Source: Aggregatilineales bacterium
Lineage (GTDB): Bacteria > Chloroflexota > Anaerolineae > Aggregatilineales > Phototrophicaceae
Direction of reading: 5' to 3'
Length of the DNA stretch: 64,000 bases
Assembly (NCBI GenBank): GCA_030834905.1
Contig: JAUQWZ010000024.1
Location: 186,001 to 250,000 of the forward strand
In this document: positions 46,782 through 55,228 of the stretch, one piece after another
Layout: each line of letters starts with the position of its first letter
Numbering within the stretch: position 1 is the first letter of the stretch
Translations under genes and position numbers: made by a program
The notes under the pieces: model-generated
The model's database searches: none
The model's input: only the letters and a program-made list of their open reading frames with translations
Told to the model about the DNA's origin: nothing

Positions 46782-48560
46782 ATGCTGCGTGGATTTCGCT
46801 GGCAGCTAGCGGCACTGCTGCTGGCGGCGGGGTTGTTCGTCGTCAGTTTAACGCTGCGTGATAGCCCGGACGTGGAAACGCCGCCGCCCACCGAGGCGGG
46901 ACAGCCGGCAACCCAGGAAGTCGTCGCCGTCCCCACCACCGCCGTCACGCCGTCAACCCCTGTGCCCGCCGGACAGCTTGTGACCTATCGTGAGGCGCTG
47001 GTTGGCAGCATTCAGCGGCTTAACCCACTGCTTGCCGGATTAAATCCAGTCGATCAGGACATTACCGCGCTGATTTTTGAAGGACTGACGCGCACCAACG
47101 GCTATGGCGAGCCGGTGCCCGCGCTGGCGGAGCGCTGGGTGATTTCGTCCGACGGGCTGGAATACATCGTCTTTCTCCGTCAGGATGTGCTGTGGCAGGA
47201 CGGTATCCAGTTCTCGGCAGCGGATGTCATTTACACGATGTCGCTGCTGCGCGCGCCCGACTTCCCCGGTCCTGAAGCACTTGGCGATTTCTGGCGCACC
47301 GTCGAAACCGAGCAGCTTGGCGATTTCGTTGTGCGCTTCCGCCTGACACAGCCACTGGGGACATTCCTCGATAAACTGCGGGTGGGCATTTTGCCGGAAC
47401 ATGCTTTAAGCGGCACCCGCGCTGCCCAGCTTGATGATCACCCGTTTAATCTCTCGCCCATTGGCACCGGACCGTACCAGCTAGAATCGTTCGTCGGAAC
47501 CGGCGGCGTGCAGGCGGTCGATCTGCGCGTTTCGCCGGTATACCGCCAGCGTCCGGAAGGACAGGCGGCGCCTTTTGGAATTGAGCGCGTCAGCTTCCGC
47601 CTGTTCGGCACGTTTGACGAAGCCCTTGTCGCGCTGCAATCGGGCGAAGTGGACGGACTGGCGGCGAGTGAAGGCAGCCAGCGCGAAGTGCTGTTTGGGG
47701 CGGCTGCCCAGCATGATCTGACCATGTACAACCAGATTGAGAACACGCTCGGCGTGCTGATCTTCAACTGGGAGAGCGTTCCATTTTTCCGCGAGCAGCG
47801 GGTACGGGTGGCTTTGGAAGCAGGACTGAACCGAACTTCAATTATCGAGCGCACGCTGCCCAATCTGGCAGTACCCGCTGGCAGCCCGCTGATGCCCGGC
47901 TCGTGGGCATACGTGCCCGATCTGCCGTGGGAACCGTATGATCCGGCAGCGGCGCGGCTGCTGCTGGCGCAGGCGGTCGAGCGCATCGGGCGAACCGACG
48001 GCGCAGGCGACGAAACGGCTGAAGTGGTTGAGGGCGAAGCCACCGCCGAACCGCCGCCGTCTGGCTTGTTCAGCTTCTCGATCCTGACGCCGGACGACCC
48101 GGCGCGGGTGCGGCTGGCGCAGGAAATCGCGACCCAGTGGGCGCAGCTTGATCTGGTCGTCGCGGTTGAGCCGGTTGACCTGACAGCCTATCAAACGCGG
48201 CTGGATACAGGCGACTTTGATATGGCGCTGGTGGAATATGCGCTTGGTGACAGCGCCGACCCGGACGTGTATGGCTTCTGGCATCAGGGGCAGTACCCCG
48301 ACGGCGCGAACTACGGCGGCGCGGATGACCGCCGCATCAGCGAACTGCTGGAACGCGCCCGCCGCGATCCATACGGCATGAATCGCATCATCGAATATCG
48401 TGAATTCCAGCGCGTGTTCGCGGAACGGGTTATCGCGCTGCCGCTGTATTACCCGCTGTTCACCTACGTTACCTCGCCTCAGGTTCAGGGTGTCCAGATT
48501 GGCTTTATCGGCTTGCCCAGCGACCGCTTCCGCAATATCGGTGAATGGTCAGCGAGGTGA
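46782..48560 (+). CDS. Peptide/nickel-type ABC substrate-binding protein (SBP family 5)
   Basis: 592 aa. A signal sequence (about 6-24) and a Pro/Thr-rich linker precede the SBP_bac_5 domain: GSIQRLNPLLAGLNPVDQDITALIFEGLTRTNGYGEPVPALAERWVISSDGLEYIVFLRQDVLWQDGIQFSAADVIYTMSLL, LSPIGTGPYQLESF, ALNRTS-like EAGLNRTSIIERTL and ALPLYYPLFTYV. A spacer with Glu/Ala repeats (GAGDETAEVVEGEATAEPPPSG) splits the domain. No permease genes adjoin it. The ATG at 46782 follows GAGG by five bases. Confidence 0.9.
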   Translation: MLRGFRWQLAALLLAAGLFVVSLTLRDSPDVETPPPTEAGQPATQEVVAVPTTAVTPSTPVPAGQLVTYREALVGSIQRLNPLLAGLNPVDQDITALIFEGLTRTNGYGEPVPALAERWVISSDGLEYIVFLRQDVLWQDGIQFSAADVIYTMSLLRAPDFPGPEALGDFWRTVETEQLGDFVVRFRLTQPLGTFLDKLRVGILPEHALSGTRAAQLDDHPFNLSPIGTGPYQLESFVGTGGVQAVDLRVSPVYRQRPEGQAAPFGIERVSFRLFGTFDEALVALQSGEVDGLAASEGSQREVLFGAAAQHDLTMYNQIENTLGVLIFNWESVPFFREQRVRVALEAGLNRTSIIERTLPNLAVPAGSPLMPGSWAYVPDLPWEPYDPAAARLLLAQAVERIGRTDGAGDETAEVVEGEATAEPPPSGLFSFSILTPDDPARVRLAQEIATQWAQLDLVVAVEPVDLTAYQTRLDTGDFDMALVEYALGDSADPDVYGFWHQGQYPDGANYGGADDRRISELLERARRDPYGMNRIIEYREFQRVFAERVIALPLYYPLFTYVTSPQVQGVQIGFIGLPSDRFRNIGEWSAR

Positions 48561-48586
48561 TCTTCCTGCAACTGATGGCATTGAAT

Positions 48587-48619
48587 GGGGCGAACCTTGA
48601 GAGATGGTTCGCCCCTTTT
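48587..48619 (+). terminator. Rho-independent terminator after the SBP gene
   Basis: GGGGCGAACC and GGTTCGCCCC form a 10-bp perfect stem with an 8-base loop, followed by TTTTT. It also lies between convergent genes and shares the GGGGCGA edge with other hairpins here. Confidence 0.88.
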
Positions 48620-48623
48620 TGAT

Positions 48624-49730
48624 CTAGCGGGGTGCTGCTGTAGTCAGCGGGGTTGCGGTAACAATGGGTGGCATTCCTGCTTCCGGCGTGGGGATATCGC
48701 TGTCCGCCGCTTCCGGGTAGAACGGAACACTGATGTCATCGCCTATCGTGAACGTTGGCACCACGCGGCATCCTGCGCCGCCGCTGAATCGCGTGAAATC
48801 GCATCCAGAGAAATTCAACTGTGGATTTAGCTCCGCCAGCGTCCGCAGGGTGGTATCAAACTGCATCAGCAGCGCGACCAGCGTGTCGCCTTCCTGAACC
48901 ACATATGTGGTCACCTGCGGCGTACTTGCTGCTCCACCGCCGCTGATCACCGGAGTGGGCGATGCCGTGGACACAACGGGCGGCACAACCGTCGGCGGCT
49001 GCGCCGTGGCTTCGGCATTGGCTGGCGGACGCATGACGGGCGTTGGCGTGGGTAGAGGGATGCGGATCATCGTGCCGGGCGCGGGCAGTTGATCGATCTC
49101 ATTCAACTCCATGATCTGCCGGATGGCGGCGAAATCCTCAATGTTGAACCGCTGAAGGATGAACAGCAGCGTGTCTCCCGGCTGGATGATGTACTCCACA
49201 ATCTCGGGTATCGCCTCCGGCACAATCGTAGGCAGCGCGGTTGAGATGGGGGAGGCAGTCGGTGTCTCCGTTGTGCCTTGCAGCAGACTACCAGCGGAAT
49301 TCGGGTCTTCGGGCGCATTGAGGTAGGAAGGCGCGCTGCGCATGGTCGTCAGCAGCATGACGCCGATGATCACCAGCGCTATGGCGGCGACCAGTGTCAA
49401 GACGCCGATACGCTGCGACGTCGAAGCCTGCCGCGCCCGCCAATTGACGGGTAAAGTCACTTGAGCCATTGGTTCATCTCCAGGGTTATCGAATGTGTGA
49501 ACCTGATGACCGTTGGATGAAGGCGTGAAGGTCGGCGTCTGGCTGCGCGCGCGGGCGTCATTCAGCGACCGCTGCCATATCCGGCGGCGCAGGGCGGGCG
49601 GCGTGCTGACCGTACCCGCCGCGACCAGCGACCGAACGAAAGCTGCCGTATCGGCGTCCATGCCCTCAGGTGGCAGCGCGTCCGGGTCGCGCATGAGCTT
49701 GTCCAGATAGTCATCTATGGGCTGACTCAT
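48624..49730 (-). CDS. Transmembrane LysM-domain protein, putative anti-sigma partner
   Basis: 368 aa. A cytoplasmic N-terminus of about 105 residues (MSQPIDDYLDKLMRDPDALPPEGMDADTAAFVRSL) lacks the zinc-binding HxxxCxxC of ZAS anti-sigma factors. One membrane helix follows (about 107-128: GVLTLVAAIALVIIGVMLL). Outside are two LysM modules (YIIQPGDTLLFILQRFNIEDFAAIRQIMELN; YVVQEGDTLVALLMQFDTTLRTLAELN) joined by a Pro/Thr linker. The second carries a Cys pair insert (SGCDF...AGCRV). The gene overlaps the ECF sigma gene by four bases, which suggests sigma control by cell-wall glycan sensing. Confidence 0.8.
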   Translation of the reverse strand: MSQPIDDYLDKLMRDPDALPPEGMDADTAAFVRSLVAAGTVSTPPALRRRIWQRSLNDARARSQTPTFTPSSNGHQVHTFDNPGDEPMAQVTLPVNWRARQASTSQRIGVLTLVAAIALVIIGVMLLTTMRSAPSYLNAPEDPNSAGSLLQGTTETPTASPISTALPTIVPEAIPEIVEYIIQPGDTLLFILQRFNIEDFAAIRQIMELNEIDQLPAPGTMIRIPLPTPTPVMRPPANAEATAQPPTVVPPVVSTASPTPVISGGGAASTPQVTTYVVQEGDTLVALLMQFDTTLRTLAELNPQLNFSGCDFTRFSGGAGCRVVPTFTIGDDISVPFYPEAADSDIPTPEAGMPPIVTATPLTTAAPR

Positions 49731-50272
49731 CGTTCTAACTCCCGCGCGAAACGGCTTCGCAGGTGCTTGAGCAGGCGGTACAGTTCGGTGCGAACCGCGC
49801 CAGCGCTCTTGCCTACTACCGCGCCGATTTCGGGCGAACTCATGCCGCTTAGCCGCAGCCAGATTAAGTTTTGGTCATCCTGTGGGAGCGTGCCTACCAG
49901 CCGCAGCGCCAGCCGCTGATCTTCGGCGTCGATCACGGTGTCGATGGACGTATCCGCTGCCACCAGACCGTCATCCTCTGACAGCGCTATCTGAGGACGG
50001 CGATCCCGGTAGTAGTTGACGACCGTGTTGTGGGCGATGCGAAACAACCACGCGGCGACCGATCCGCCCCGGTAATCGTGCAGCCCCATCATGGCGCGCG
50101 TGAAGATGTGGCTGGTCAAATCTTCGGCGTCTGCCTCGCTGGCAACGCGGCGCAGGCAGTAGGCATAGATTCGGTCAACGTAGCGTTCGTACAGCGGCGC
50201 AAAACGATCCAGATCGTGCTGTGCCGCCCGCAGGATCGCGGCATCGTCGTCGTTCGACGGCTGGTGCGTCAT
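49727..50272 (-). CDS. RNA polymerase sigma factor, ECF (sigma-70) family
   Basis: 181 aa. Region 2 is YERYVDRIYAYCLRRVASEADAEDLTSHIFTRAMMGLHDYRGGSVAAWLFRIAHNTVVNYYRDRR and region 4 is LPQDDQNLIWLRLSGMSSPEIGAVVGKSAGAVRTELYRLLKHLRSRF. The downstream gene, overlapping by four bases (ATGA), encodes a LysM membrane protein likely to be its regulator. Confidence 0.92.
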   Translation of the reverse strand: MTHQPSNDDDAAILRAAQHDLDRFAPLYERYVDRIYAYCLRRVASEADAEDLTSHIFTRAMMGLHDYRGGSVAAWLFRIAHNTVVNYYRDRRPQIALSEDDGLVAADTSIDTVIDAEDQRLALRLVGTLPQDDQNLIWLRLSGMSSPEIGAVVGKSAGAVRTELYRLLKHLRSRFARELER

Positions 50273-50341
50273 CCGCGCCTTCTCTCCGGTTCAGGTTCTG
50301 CCTTTAGAGACACGAAGATGGGGTAAGTGTCACACATAGAA

Positions 50342-51163
50342 TCAGAGCGCGTCCTCAGACTCAAGTATCTGGCGCAGCAGGTCTTTGCGGGCAGCACCCG
50401 CGAGGATTTCCAGCCTGCGCACGCCAAGCGGATCGATAATTTCGCGCAGCAGGCGCACTTCTTCGGGTGACGGCGGCGGCGTTTCGTGAACGTCGGGCGC
50501 GATCTCCAGCTCAAAGCCGGTCTTCTTTTTGATCTGCTCGATGGTCGCGCCGGGGTGGTGGCTGATGAGGCGCATTCGCCCGTTCGCCCAGTCGAACTGT
50601 CCAAGGTCAGTGATCAGGTAGCGAACGCCGCTGCCCGCCTGCCGGTGCGGGACGTGACCCATACCGCTGATGAAATCACATTTCGGCACGAAGATGACGC
50701 GCGAATGGCGCGGCACGTACAGATAGATGTGGTCGGAATAAGGCGTTACGTCGGGGATGCCGCCGGTGCCGGGCAGTCGCATCCGGGGGCGCTGGTAATT
50801 GTCGCCAAAGGCGATGTTGTTGAAATTGCCCGCCGCATCCACCTGCGCCGGGCGGAAGAACTCTTTCGGATTGAACTTGGGCAGCAGATCCGCCGCCGCC
50901 GCGACAAAGCCAACGTGGATCAGCGCCTTGCCGAGCCACTGGTCTTCGGCGCGACCGACGCCAAGAGGTGCCCAATCGCTGGTGACACTCTGCCCAATTG
51001 CCGAGGCAAAGCGCACGTTGGGCGCGTGGGTACACTGCGCCAGGATGAAGCCCGCCATCACCAGCGGAGTGTTGATACCCTGCGCCAGCACTTCGCCGTC
51101 AACCACCTGACGCGAGATACAGACGCTGATCAGTTCGTCGATGGTGAAATCATGGCTGGTCAT
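50342..51163 (-). CDS. CoA-transferase family I, subunit B-like protein
   Basis: 273 aa similar to the beta subunit of glutaconate CoA-transferase: FTIDELISVCISRQVVDGEVLAQGINTPLVMAGFILAQCTHAPN, then FNNIAFGDNYQRPRMRLPGTGGIPDV and a VPRHSRVIFVPKCDFISG region. After THAPN the residue aligned with the catalytic Glu (ESG in transferases) appears to be Ala (SAIG), so the pair may be a hydrolase like IpdAB rather than a CoA-transferase. Subunit A is encoded separately at 42907-43701. Confidence 0.75.
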   Translation of the reverse strand: MTSHDFTIDELISVCISRQVVDGEVLAQGINTPLVMAGFILAQCTHAPNVRFASAIGQSVTSDWAPLGVGRAEDQWLGKALIHVGFVAAAADLLPKFNPKEFFRPAQVDAAGNFNNIAFGDNYQRPRMRLPGTGGIPDVTPYSDHIYLYVPRHSRVIFVPKCDFISGMGHVPHRQAGSGVRYLITDLGQFDWANGRMRLISHHPGATIEQIKKKTGFELEIAPDVHETPPPSPEEVRLLREIIDPLGVRRLEILAGAARKDLLRQILESEDAL

Positions 51164-51297
51164 CCGGTATCGCCTCGCTCGCGCCGCCGTTGGCGCAGGG
51201 GATTCGGGCAGAGTTCGTCGGCGTTCGACATATCGTTCGCTTTCATGCTACAATCCGCCTTAATGATAACAGGTTCACTCGAAAGCGGCAGGCTGAG

Positions 51298-51783
51298 ATG
51301 ACAGTCATTGCTTACCTCAAACAGACAGACGTTTTCTACGAGATGACGCCCACCCAGCTTGAGCTGATCGCTTCGATTTCCGGCGAGCGCACCTATCAGT
51401 CGGGCGATATCGTCTTTGAAGAAAATACGACGGGTCAGGAACTGTATATCATTGCCAAAGGTGAAGTTGAAATACAGGTCGATCCGGTGCTGATCAATCC
51501 CGACGATCAGGGCGGGGCGCAGACGATTGCTACCCTGCGGCGCGGACAGTCGTTCGGTGAAGTGGCGCTGGTGGATGAAGGCGTGCGCTCAGCGCGGGCG
51601 CGCTGCTCGCAGAACGACACCCACCTGATCATCATCCCGCGCGATAAGCTGATGCTGCTGTGCGATACCTATCCCAATCTGGGGTATCGCCTGATGCGCA
51701 ATCTGGCGGCTGACCTGGCGATGAAAATCCGTAACACCGATTTGCAGGTGCGCGATTACGTCACCTGGATGCGGCGCAGTTAA
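51298..51783 (+). CDS. Cyclic nucleotide-binding domain protein
   Basis: 161 aa consisting of a single CNMP/CRP-like beta-barrel: FYEMTPTQLELIASISGERTYQSGDIVFEENTTGQELYIIAKGEVEIQV, then the phosphate-binding cassette FGEVALVDEGVRSARARC. The helix that follows carries no HTH, so it is not a CRP-type DNA-binding regulator by itself. The ATG at 51298 starts the homologous part. Partner unknown. Confidence 0.87.
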   Translation: MTVIAYLKQTDVFYEMTPTQLELIASISGERTYQSGDIVFEENTTGQELYIIAKGEVEIQVDPVLINPDDQGGAQTIATLRRGQSFGEVALVDEGVRSARARCSQNDTHLIIIPRDKLMLLCDTYPNLGYRLMRNLAADLAMKIRNTDLQVRDYVTWMRRS

Positions 51784-51820
51784 TTAAACGTGACGCCAAT
51801 ATGAGCGTGTGGCGGTGAAT

Positions 51821-51843
51821 GGGGTTGGTTTTGTGCCAACCTC
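51821..51843 (+). terminator. Possible terminator after the cNMP-binding gene
   Basis: GGTTGG and CCAACC form a 6-bp stem extendable by weaker pairs around TTTTGTG, followed by TCGTTTCG. Weak candidate. Confidence 0.35.
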
Positions 51844-51860
51844 GTTTCGTGCCTGGTTAT

Positions 51861-51988
51861 CCCCTCACCCTGCTCAACTGCGTTGAGCCGTCCCTCTCCC
51901 ACGCAGGCGGGGCGAGGGACAAGAACGCAAACCATAGTTTTGGTCTGTAAGTCCCTCTCCATGAGGGAGAGGGATTTAGGGTGAGGGC
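51861..51988. repeat. Intergenic palindromic repeat, same family as the one in the ABC ATPase gene
   Basis: The ends CCCTCACCCT (51862-51871) and AGGGTGAGGG (51978-51987) are exact inverted repeats. Two inner hairpin regions are visible: CGTCCCTCTCCC...GGGGCGAGGGAC, and GTCCCTCTCC-ATGA-GGGAGAGGGA. The remainder of 51784-52120 has no protein-like frame beyond this repeat. Confidence 0.75.
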
Positions 51989-52120
51989 TGTTTTCAGCAG
52001 GCGCAAATTCTTAACACGCCCTGGTGTCCACCTGTTACCCTTTGGGCGTGCCAACGGCGCGTGAGCAGTCTGTTTTTTCGGTTGTCTGGCGATTTTTTCT
52101 ACCCACAAAGTGCTTCCTGA

Positions 52121-52858
52121 ATGGAATTCTATCTCGTTGTCGCAGTCGTCGGCGTGTTGATCGGTCTGTCAAAAGGCGGTATGGGGGCGGTGCTGGTCGT
52201 CATGGTGACGCCGCTGCTGACGCTGGTCATGTCTACCTCAGAAGCGGTCAGCCTGTCACTGCCGCTGCTGATGTTCGCCGACGTGCTGGCGCTGTACGTC
52301 TTCTGGAAGAAGTGGGACATGCGCTACGTGCGGCTGATGCTGCCTTCGGCAGTGGTGGGAATTGCCGTGGGAACGCTGATGCTGGCGACCCTGCCCGACG
52401 TGACACTGCGGCGCATTCTCGGCGGCTTCACCCTGATCTTCATCATCTACCGGCTGCTGTCGGTGCGTTTGCAGTCGATGCGGTATCAATCTCGCGATTG
52501 GCATGGGTACGCTGCTGGCGCTGCCTCGGGGCTGGGTTCGGCGCTGGCAAACACCGGCGCGCCGCCATTTACGGCATACATGCTGCTGCAAGGCGTGTCG
52601 CCAGAGGTGTTCGCCGCGACGACGACGCTGTTTTTCGCCATCGTCAACGCGCTCAAGCTGCCAGCACAGTTTCTGGCTGGCATCATGCAGTTCGAGCGTC
52701 TCGTGGCGGTACTCTGGGTGCTGCCGCTGATCTTTGGCGGTGTTTTTGCCGGGCGGTGGATGATCCGGCGCATCAATCAGGTCGCTTTTGAGCGCTTCCT
52801 GCTGGTGCTGCTGGCGATTGCCAGCTTTGTCCTGATCTTTGTTCCGCCGTCACACTGA
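52121..52858 (+). CDS. TauE/SafE (TSUP) family membrane transporter
   Basis: 245 aa, about seven or eight membrane helices. The N-terminal repeat has VVGVLIGLSKGGMGAVLVVMVTPLLTLVMSTSEAVSLSLPLLMFADVLALYVFWKKWD. The second repeat has GYAAGAASGLGSALANTGAPPFTAYMLLQGVSPEVFAATTTLFFAIVNALK, both typical of TSUP. The family exports sulfite, sulfoacetate or related anions; substrate not deducible. Confidence 0.9.
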   Translation: MEFYLVVAVVGVLIGLSKGGMGAVLVVMVTPLLTLVMSTSEAVSLSLPLLMFADVLALYVFWKKWDMRYVRLMLPSAVVGIAVGTLMLATLPDVTLRRILGGFTLIFIIYRLLSVRLQSMRYQSRDWHGYAAGAASGLGSALANTGAPPFTAYMLLQGVSPEVFAATTTLFFAIVNALKLPAQFLAGIMQFERLVAVLWVLPLIFGGVFAGRWMIRRINQVAFERFLLVLLAIASFVLIFVPPSH

Positions 52859-52906
52859 GGCGCATTAGCCGCCAAAGCGCATCATTCGGAGGCTGTCTGG
52901 AAATGA

Positions 52907-52938
52907 ATAGGGGCGTCCATCTTTGATGGTGCCCCTAT
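52907..52938 (-). terminator. Terminator hairpin between the TSUP gene and gyrB
   Basis: ATAGGGGC and GCCCCTAT with CCATC/GATGG continue into a stem of about 13 bp with one mismatch. On the minus strand TTCATTTCC follows, so it best serves gyrB. Confidence 0.6.
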
Positions 52939-52967
52939 AAGACAAATTCCGACTATTCAGGCAGGCG

Positions 52968-54941
52968 CTAGACGTCGAGGTTGCGAACGCTCTTGGCGTG
53001 CGTCTGGATGAAGCGGCGGCGCGGTGGAACGCTGCTGCCCATGAGCATGTCGAAAACGCGGTCGGCTTCGGCGGCATCTTCGATGGTCACCTGAAGCAGT
53101 GTGCGGCGCTGTGGGTCCATGGTCGTTTCCCAGAGCTGATCCGGGTTCATTTCGCCAAGACCCTTGTAGCGGCTGACCTTGACCTTGTCGGGGTCTTTAT
53201 ACGGCTGGAGCGCCCGGTTGAGAATTTCCTGCTCAGACAGCCCGGCTTCGTTGTAGATATACTGATGATCCTTGCCGCTTTGCAGGCGGAAGATCGGCGG
53301 CTGGGCGATATACAGGTGCCCTTCCTGAATCAGCGGCTGCATCTGGCGGAAGAAGAAGGTGAGCAGCAGCGTGCGAATGTGGCTGCCGTCCACGTCGGCG
53401 TCGGTCATGATGATGACGCGGTCATAGCGCAGGTTCTCGACGTTAAAATCGTCGCTGATGCCGGTGCCAAACGCGCTGATCAACGCCTTGATTTCCATGT
53501 TGTCGAGCATCTTGTCAAGGCGCACGCGCTCGGTGTTCAGGATCTTTCCACGCAGCGGCAGAATCGCCTGGAAGTGGCGGTCGCGTCCCTGCTTGGCAGA
53601 GCCGCCCGCCGAGTCGCCTTCGACGATGAAGATTTCTGCCCCCGCGCCATGCTGCGAGCAGTCCGCCAGTTTGCCCGGCAGCGTGCTGCTTTCGAGCAGG
53701 CTGGGACCGCTGCGAACCAGATCGCGCGCTTTACGGGCAGCTTCACGCGCCCTCATGCTGATCATGCACTTGTCAATGATGCGCCGCGCGTCACGGGGGT
53801 TGACCTCAAGGAATTCGTTGAATGCTTCGGTGACAACCTGCGACACCGCGCCCTGTACCTCGGGATTAATGAGCTTGACTTTCGTCTGGCTCTCAAACGC
53901 CGGGTTCGGATGCTTGACGCTGACAATGGCGGTGATACCTTCGTAGGTGTCGGTGCTGGAGAAGTTGGGGTCTTTATCCTTGAGAATACCGGATTTGCGA
54001 GCATAGCGGTTGATGACGCCGGTGATCGCCGAGCGAAGCCCGGTGAGGTGCGTGCCGCCGTCCGGTGTATTGATGGTGTTGGCGAAGGCAAGTTCGGTGA
54101 CGTTCGCCGAGTCGGTATACTGGAAAGCGACTTCAATGCCGACGCTGAAGGGTGTCTTTTCAGGCGGCGCGATCTCGACGTCCCGTTCGGCGTAGACGAC
54201 CGGATGCAGCGGCTCGCGATTCTTGGTCAGATAGCGCACGAATGACGCCAGACCGCCCTCGAAGTAGAAGGTTTTCTCCTGCGGAAGTGGATGCGCGCGC
54301 TCATCACGGAGCGTGATCGTCACCCGCCGCGTGACGAATGCCATTTCGCGGAAACGGGTTTCAAGCGTGTCAAAGCTGAACTCGTTGTGTTCGAGCACTT
54401 TGAAATCCGGCTTAAAGGAGATGATCGTGCCGGTACCTTCGCCGGGTTCGAGAGGGCGGACTGCCTCAACCGGCGTCATGACCTTGCCCGCCTGATACAC
54501 CTGCTGCCAGAGGTAGCCTTCACGCTTGACCTGCGCAATCATCTGTTCGGAGAGCGCGTTCACGGCTGAAGCGCCAACGCCGTGAAGACCACCGCTGACC
54601 TTATAGGCGCTGTTATTGAATTTGCCGCCAGCATTCGTCCTCGTCAGCACGAGTTCCAGCGTGGAGATGCCTTCTTTCTTGTGGATACCCACAGGAATGC
54701 CGACGCCGTTATCTGAAATCGAAACGATGTTGTCGTCATAAAGCGTCACGGTGATGCTGTCGCAGCGACCTGCCAGGGCTTCGTCAACGGCGTTGTCCAC
54801 GATTTCGTAGATCAGGTGGTGAAGTGCGCGCGCGTCCGTTCCGCCGACATACATGCCGGGGCGCAGGCGAATATGTTCGATTGGATCCAGTACATCAATA
54901 TTCGCTTCGGTATAGGAAGCGGCGGCGGTTCTATCGACCAT
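52968..54941 (-). CDS. gyrB: DNA gyrase subunit B
   Basis: 657 aa type II topoisomerase ATPase subunit. GHKL motifs: EIVDNAVDEALAGRCDSI, ISDNGVGIPVGIHKKEGISTLELVLT and GLHGVGASAVNALSE. The Toprim domain has IFIVEGDSAGGSAKQGRDRHFQAILPLRGKILN and MTDADVDGSHIRTLLLTFFFRQM. The C-terminus is YKGLGEMNPDQLWETTMDPQRRTLLQV ... PPRRRFIQTHAKSVRNLDV. GyrB is preferred over ParE by general resemblance; a gyrA neighbour is not seen. Confidence 0.93.
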   Translation of the reverse strand: MVDRTAAASYTEANIDVLDPIEHIRLRPGMYVGGTDARALHHLIYEIVDNAVDEALAGRCDSITVTLYDDNIVSISDNGVGIPVGIHKKEGISTLELVLTRTNAGGKFNNSAYKVSGGLHGVGASAVNALSEQMIAQVKREGYLWQQVYQAGKVMTPVEAVRPLEPGEGTGTIISFKPDFKVLEHNEFSFDTLETRFREMAFVTRRVTITLRDERAHPLPQEKTFYFEGGLASFVRYLTKNREPLHPVVYAERDVEIAPPEKTPFSVGIEVAFQYTDSANVTELAFANTINTPDGGTHLTGLRSAITGVINRYARKSGILKDKDPNFSSTDTYEGITAIVSVKHPNPAFESQTKVKLINPEVQGAVSQVVTEAFNEFLEVNPRDARRIIDKCMISMRAREAARKARDLVRSGPSLLESSTLPGKLADCSQHGAGAEIFIVEGDSAGGSAKQGRDRHFQAILPLRGKILNTERVRLDKMLDNMEIKALISAFGTGISDDFNVENLRYDRVIIMTDADVDGSHIRTLLLTFFFRQMQPLIQEGHLYIAQPPIFRLQSGKDHQYIYNEAGLSEQEILNRALQPYKDPDKVKVSRYKGLGEMNPDQLWETTMDPQRRTLLQVTIEDAAEADRVFDMLMGSSVPPRRRFIQTHAKSVRNLDV

Positions 54942-55009
54942 TTTTGCTCCTTGAAAGTCGAGGCTGTATGCTGCCGTTGGGTGCGTAATTGTGTGTTTTC
55001 ACTTCATTA

Positions 55010-55038
55010 ATTATACCCTACTATAGGGATAGAAACAA
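55010..55038 (-). promoter_or_regulatory. Sigma70-type promoter for gyrB
   Basis: On the minus strand TTGTTT (55033-55038), a 17-base spacer and a perfect TATAAT (55010-55015), giving a 5' leader of roughly 60 bases before the gyrB ATG. Confidence 0.6.
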
Positions 55039-55077
55039 TGGGGAAGCACGCACAAATGTTCTCACACGCTGCGTGCC

Positions 55078-55107
55078 TTGACAGCCTTCAGGGGCGGGGT
55101 ATACAAT
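55078..55107 (+). promoter_or_regulatory. Promoter for tRNA-Arg
   Basis: A perfect TTGACA (55078-55083) is followed by TATACAAT; the -10 box is either TATACA (16-base spacer) or TACAAT (18-base spacer, 55102-55107). It ends 13 bases before the tRNA 5' end. Confidence 0.65.
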
Positions 55108-55119
55108 GCCGATGGATGC

Positions 55120-55192
55120 GCCCCCGTAGTTCAACGGATAGAATAGAGACCTTCTAAGTCTAAGGTTGCAGGTTCGAATCCTGCCGGGGGCA
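55120..55192 (+). tRNA. tRNA-Arg (anticodon TCT)
   Basis: A 73-base cloverleaf. The acceptor stem is GCCCCCG/CGGGGGC with A as discriminator. The anticodon loop CTTCTAA gives anticodon TCT (reads AGA/AGG). The T arm is GCAGG-TTCGAAT-CCTGC. CCA is not encoded. A terminator hairpin follows directly. Confidence 0.95.
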
Positions 55193-55198
55193 AAAAAC

Positions 55199-55222
55199 AG
55201 ATGCCTGCGCGCGCAGGCATCT
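55199..55222. terminator. Bidirectional terminator after tRNA-Arg and the BTAD regulator gene
   Basis: A perfect 24-base palindrome AGATGCCTGCGC/GCGCAGGCATCT. On the minus strand GTTTTTT follows, ideal for the regulator gene; on the plus strand TTGATTT follows and can end the tRNA transcript. Confidence 0.85.
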
Positions 55223-55228
55223 TTGATT

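Noticed and set aside
52998..54245. Open frame opposite gyrB on the plus strand
   Set aside because: Antisense shadow of gyrB with no domain or ribosome binding site.
55120..55222. tRNA-Arg as an integration (att) site
   Set aside because: No integrase gene and no repeated tRNA 3' end were seen; the palindrome after it is explained as a terminator.
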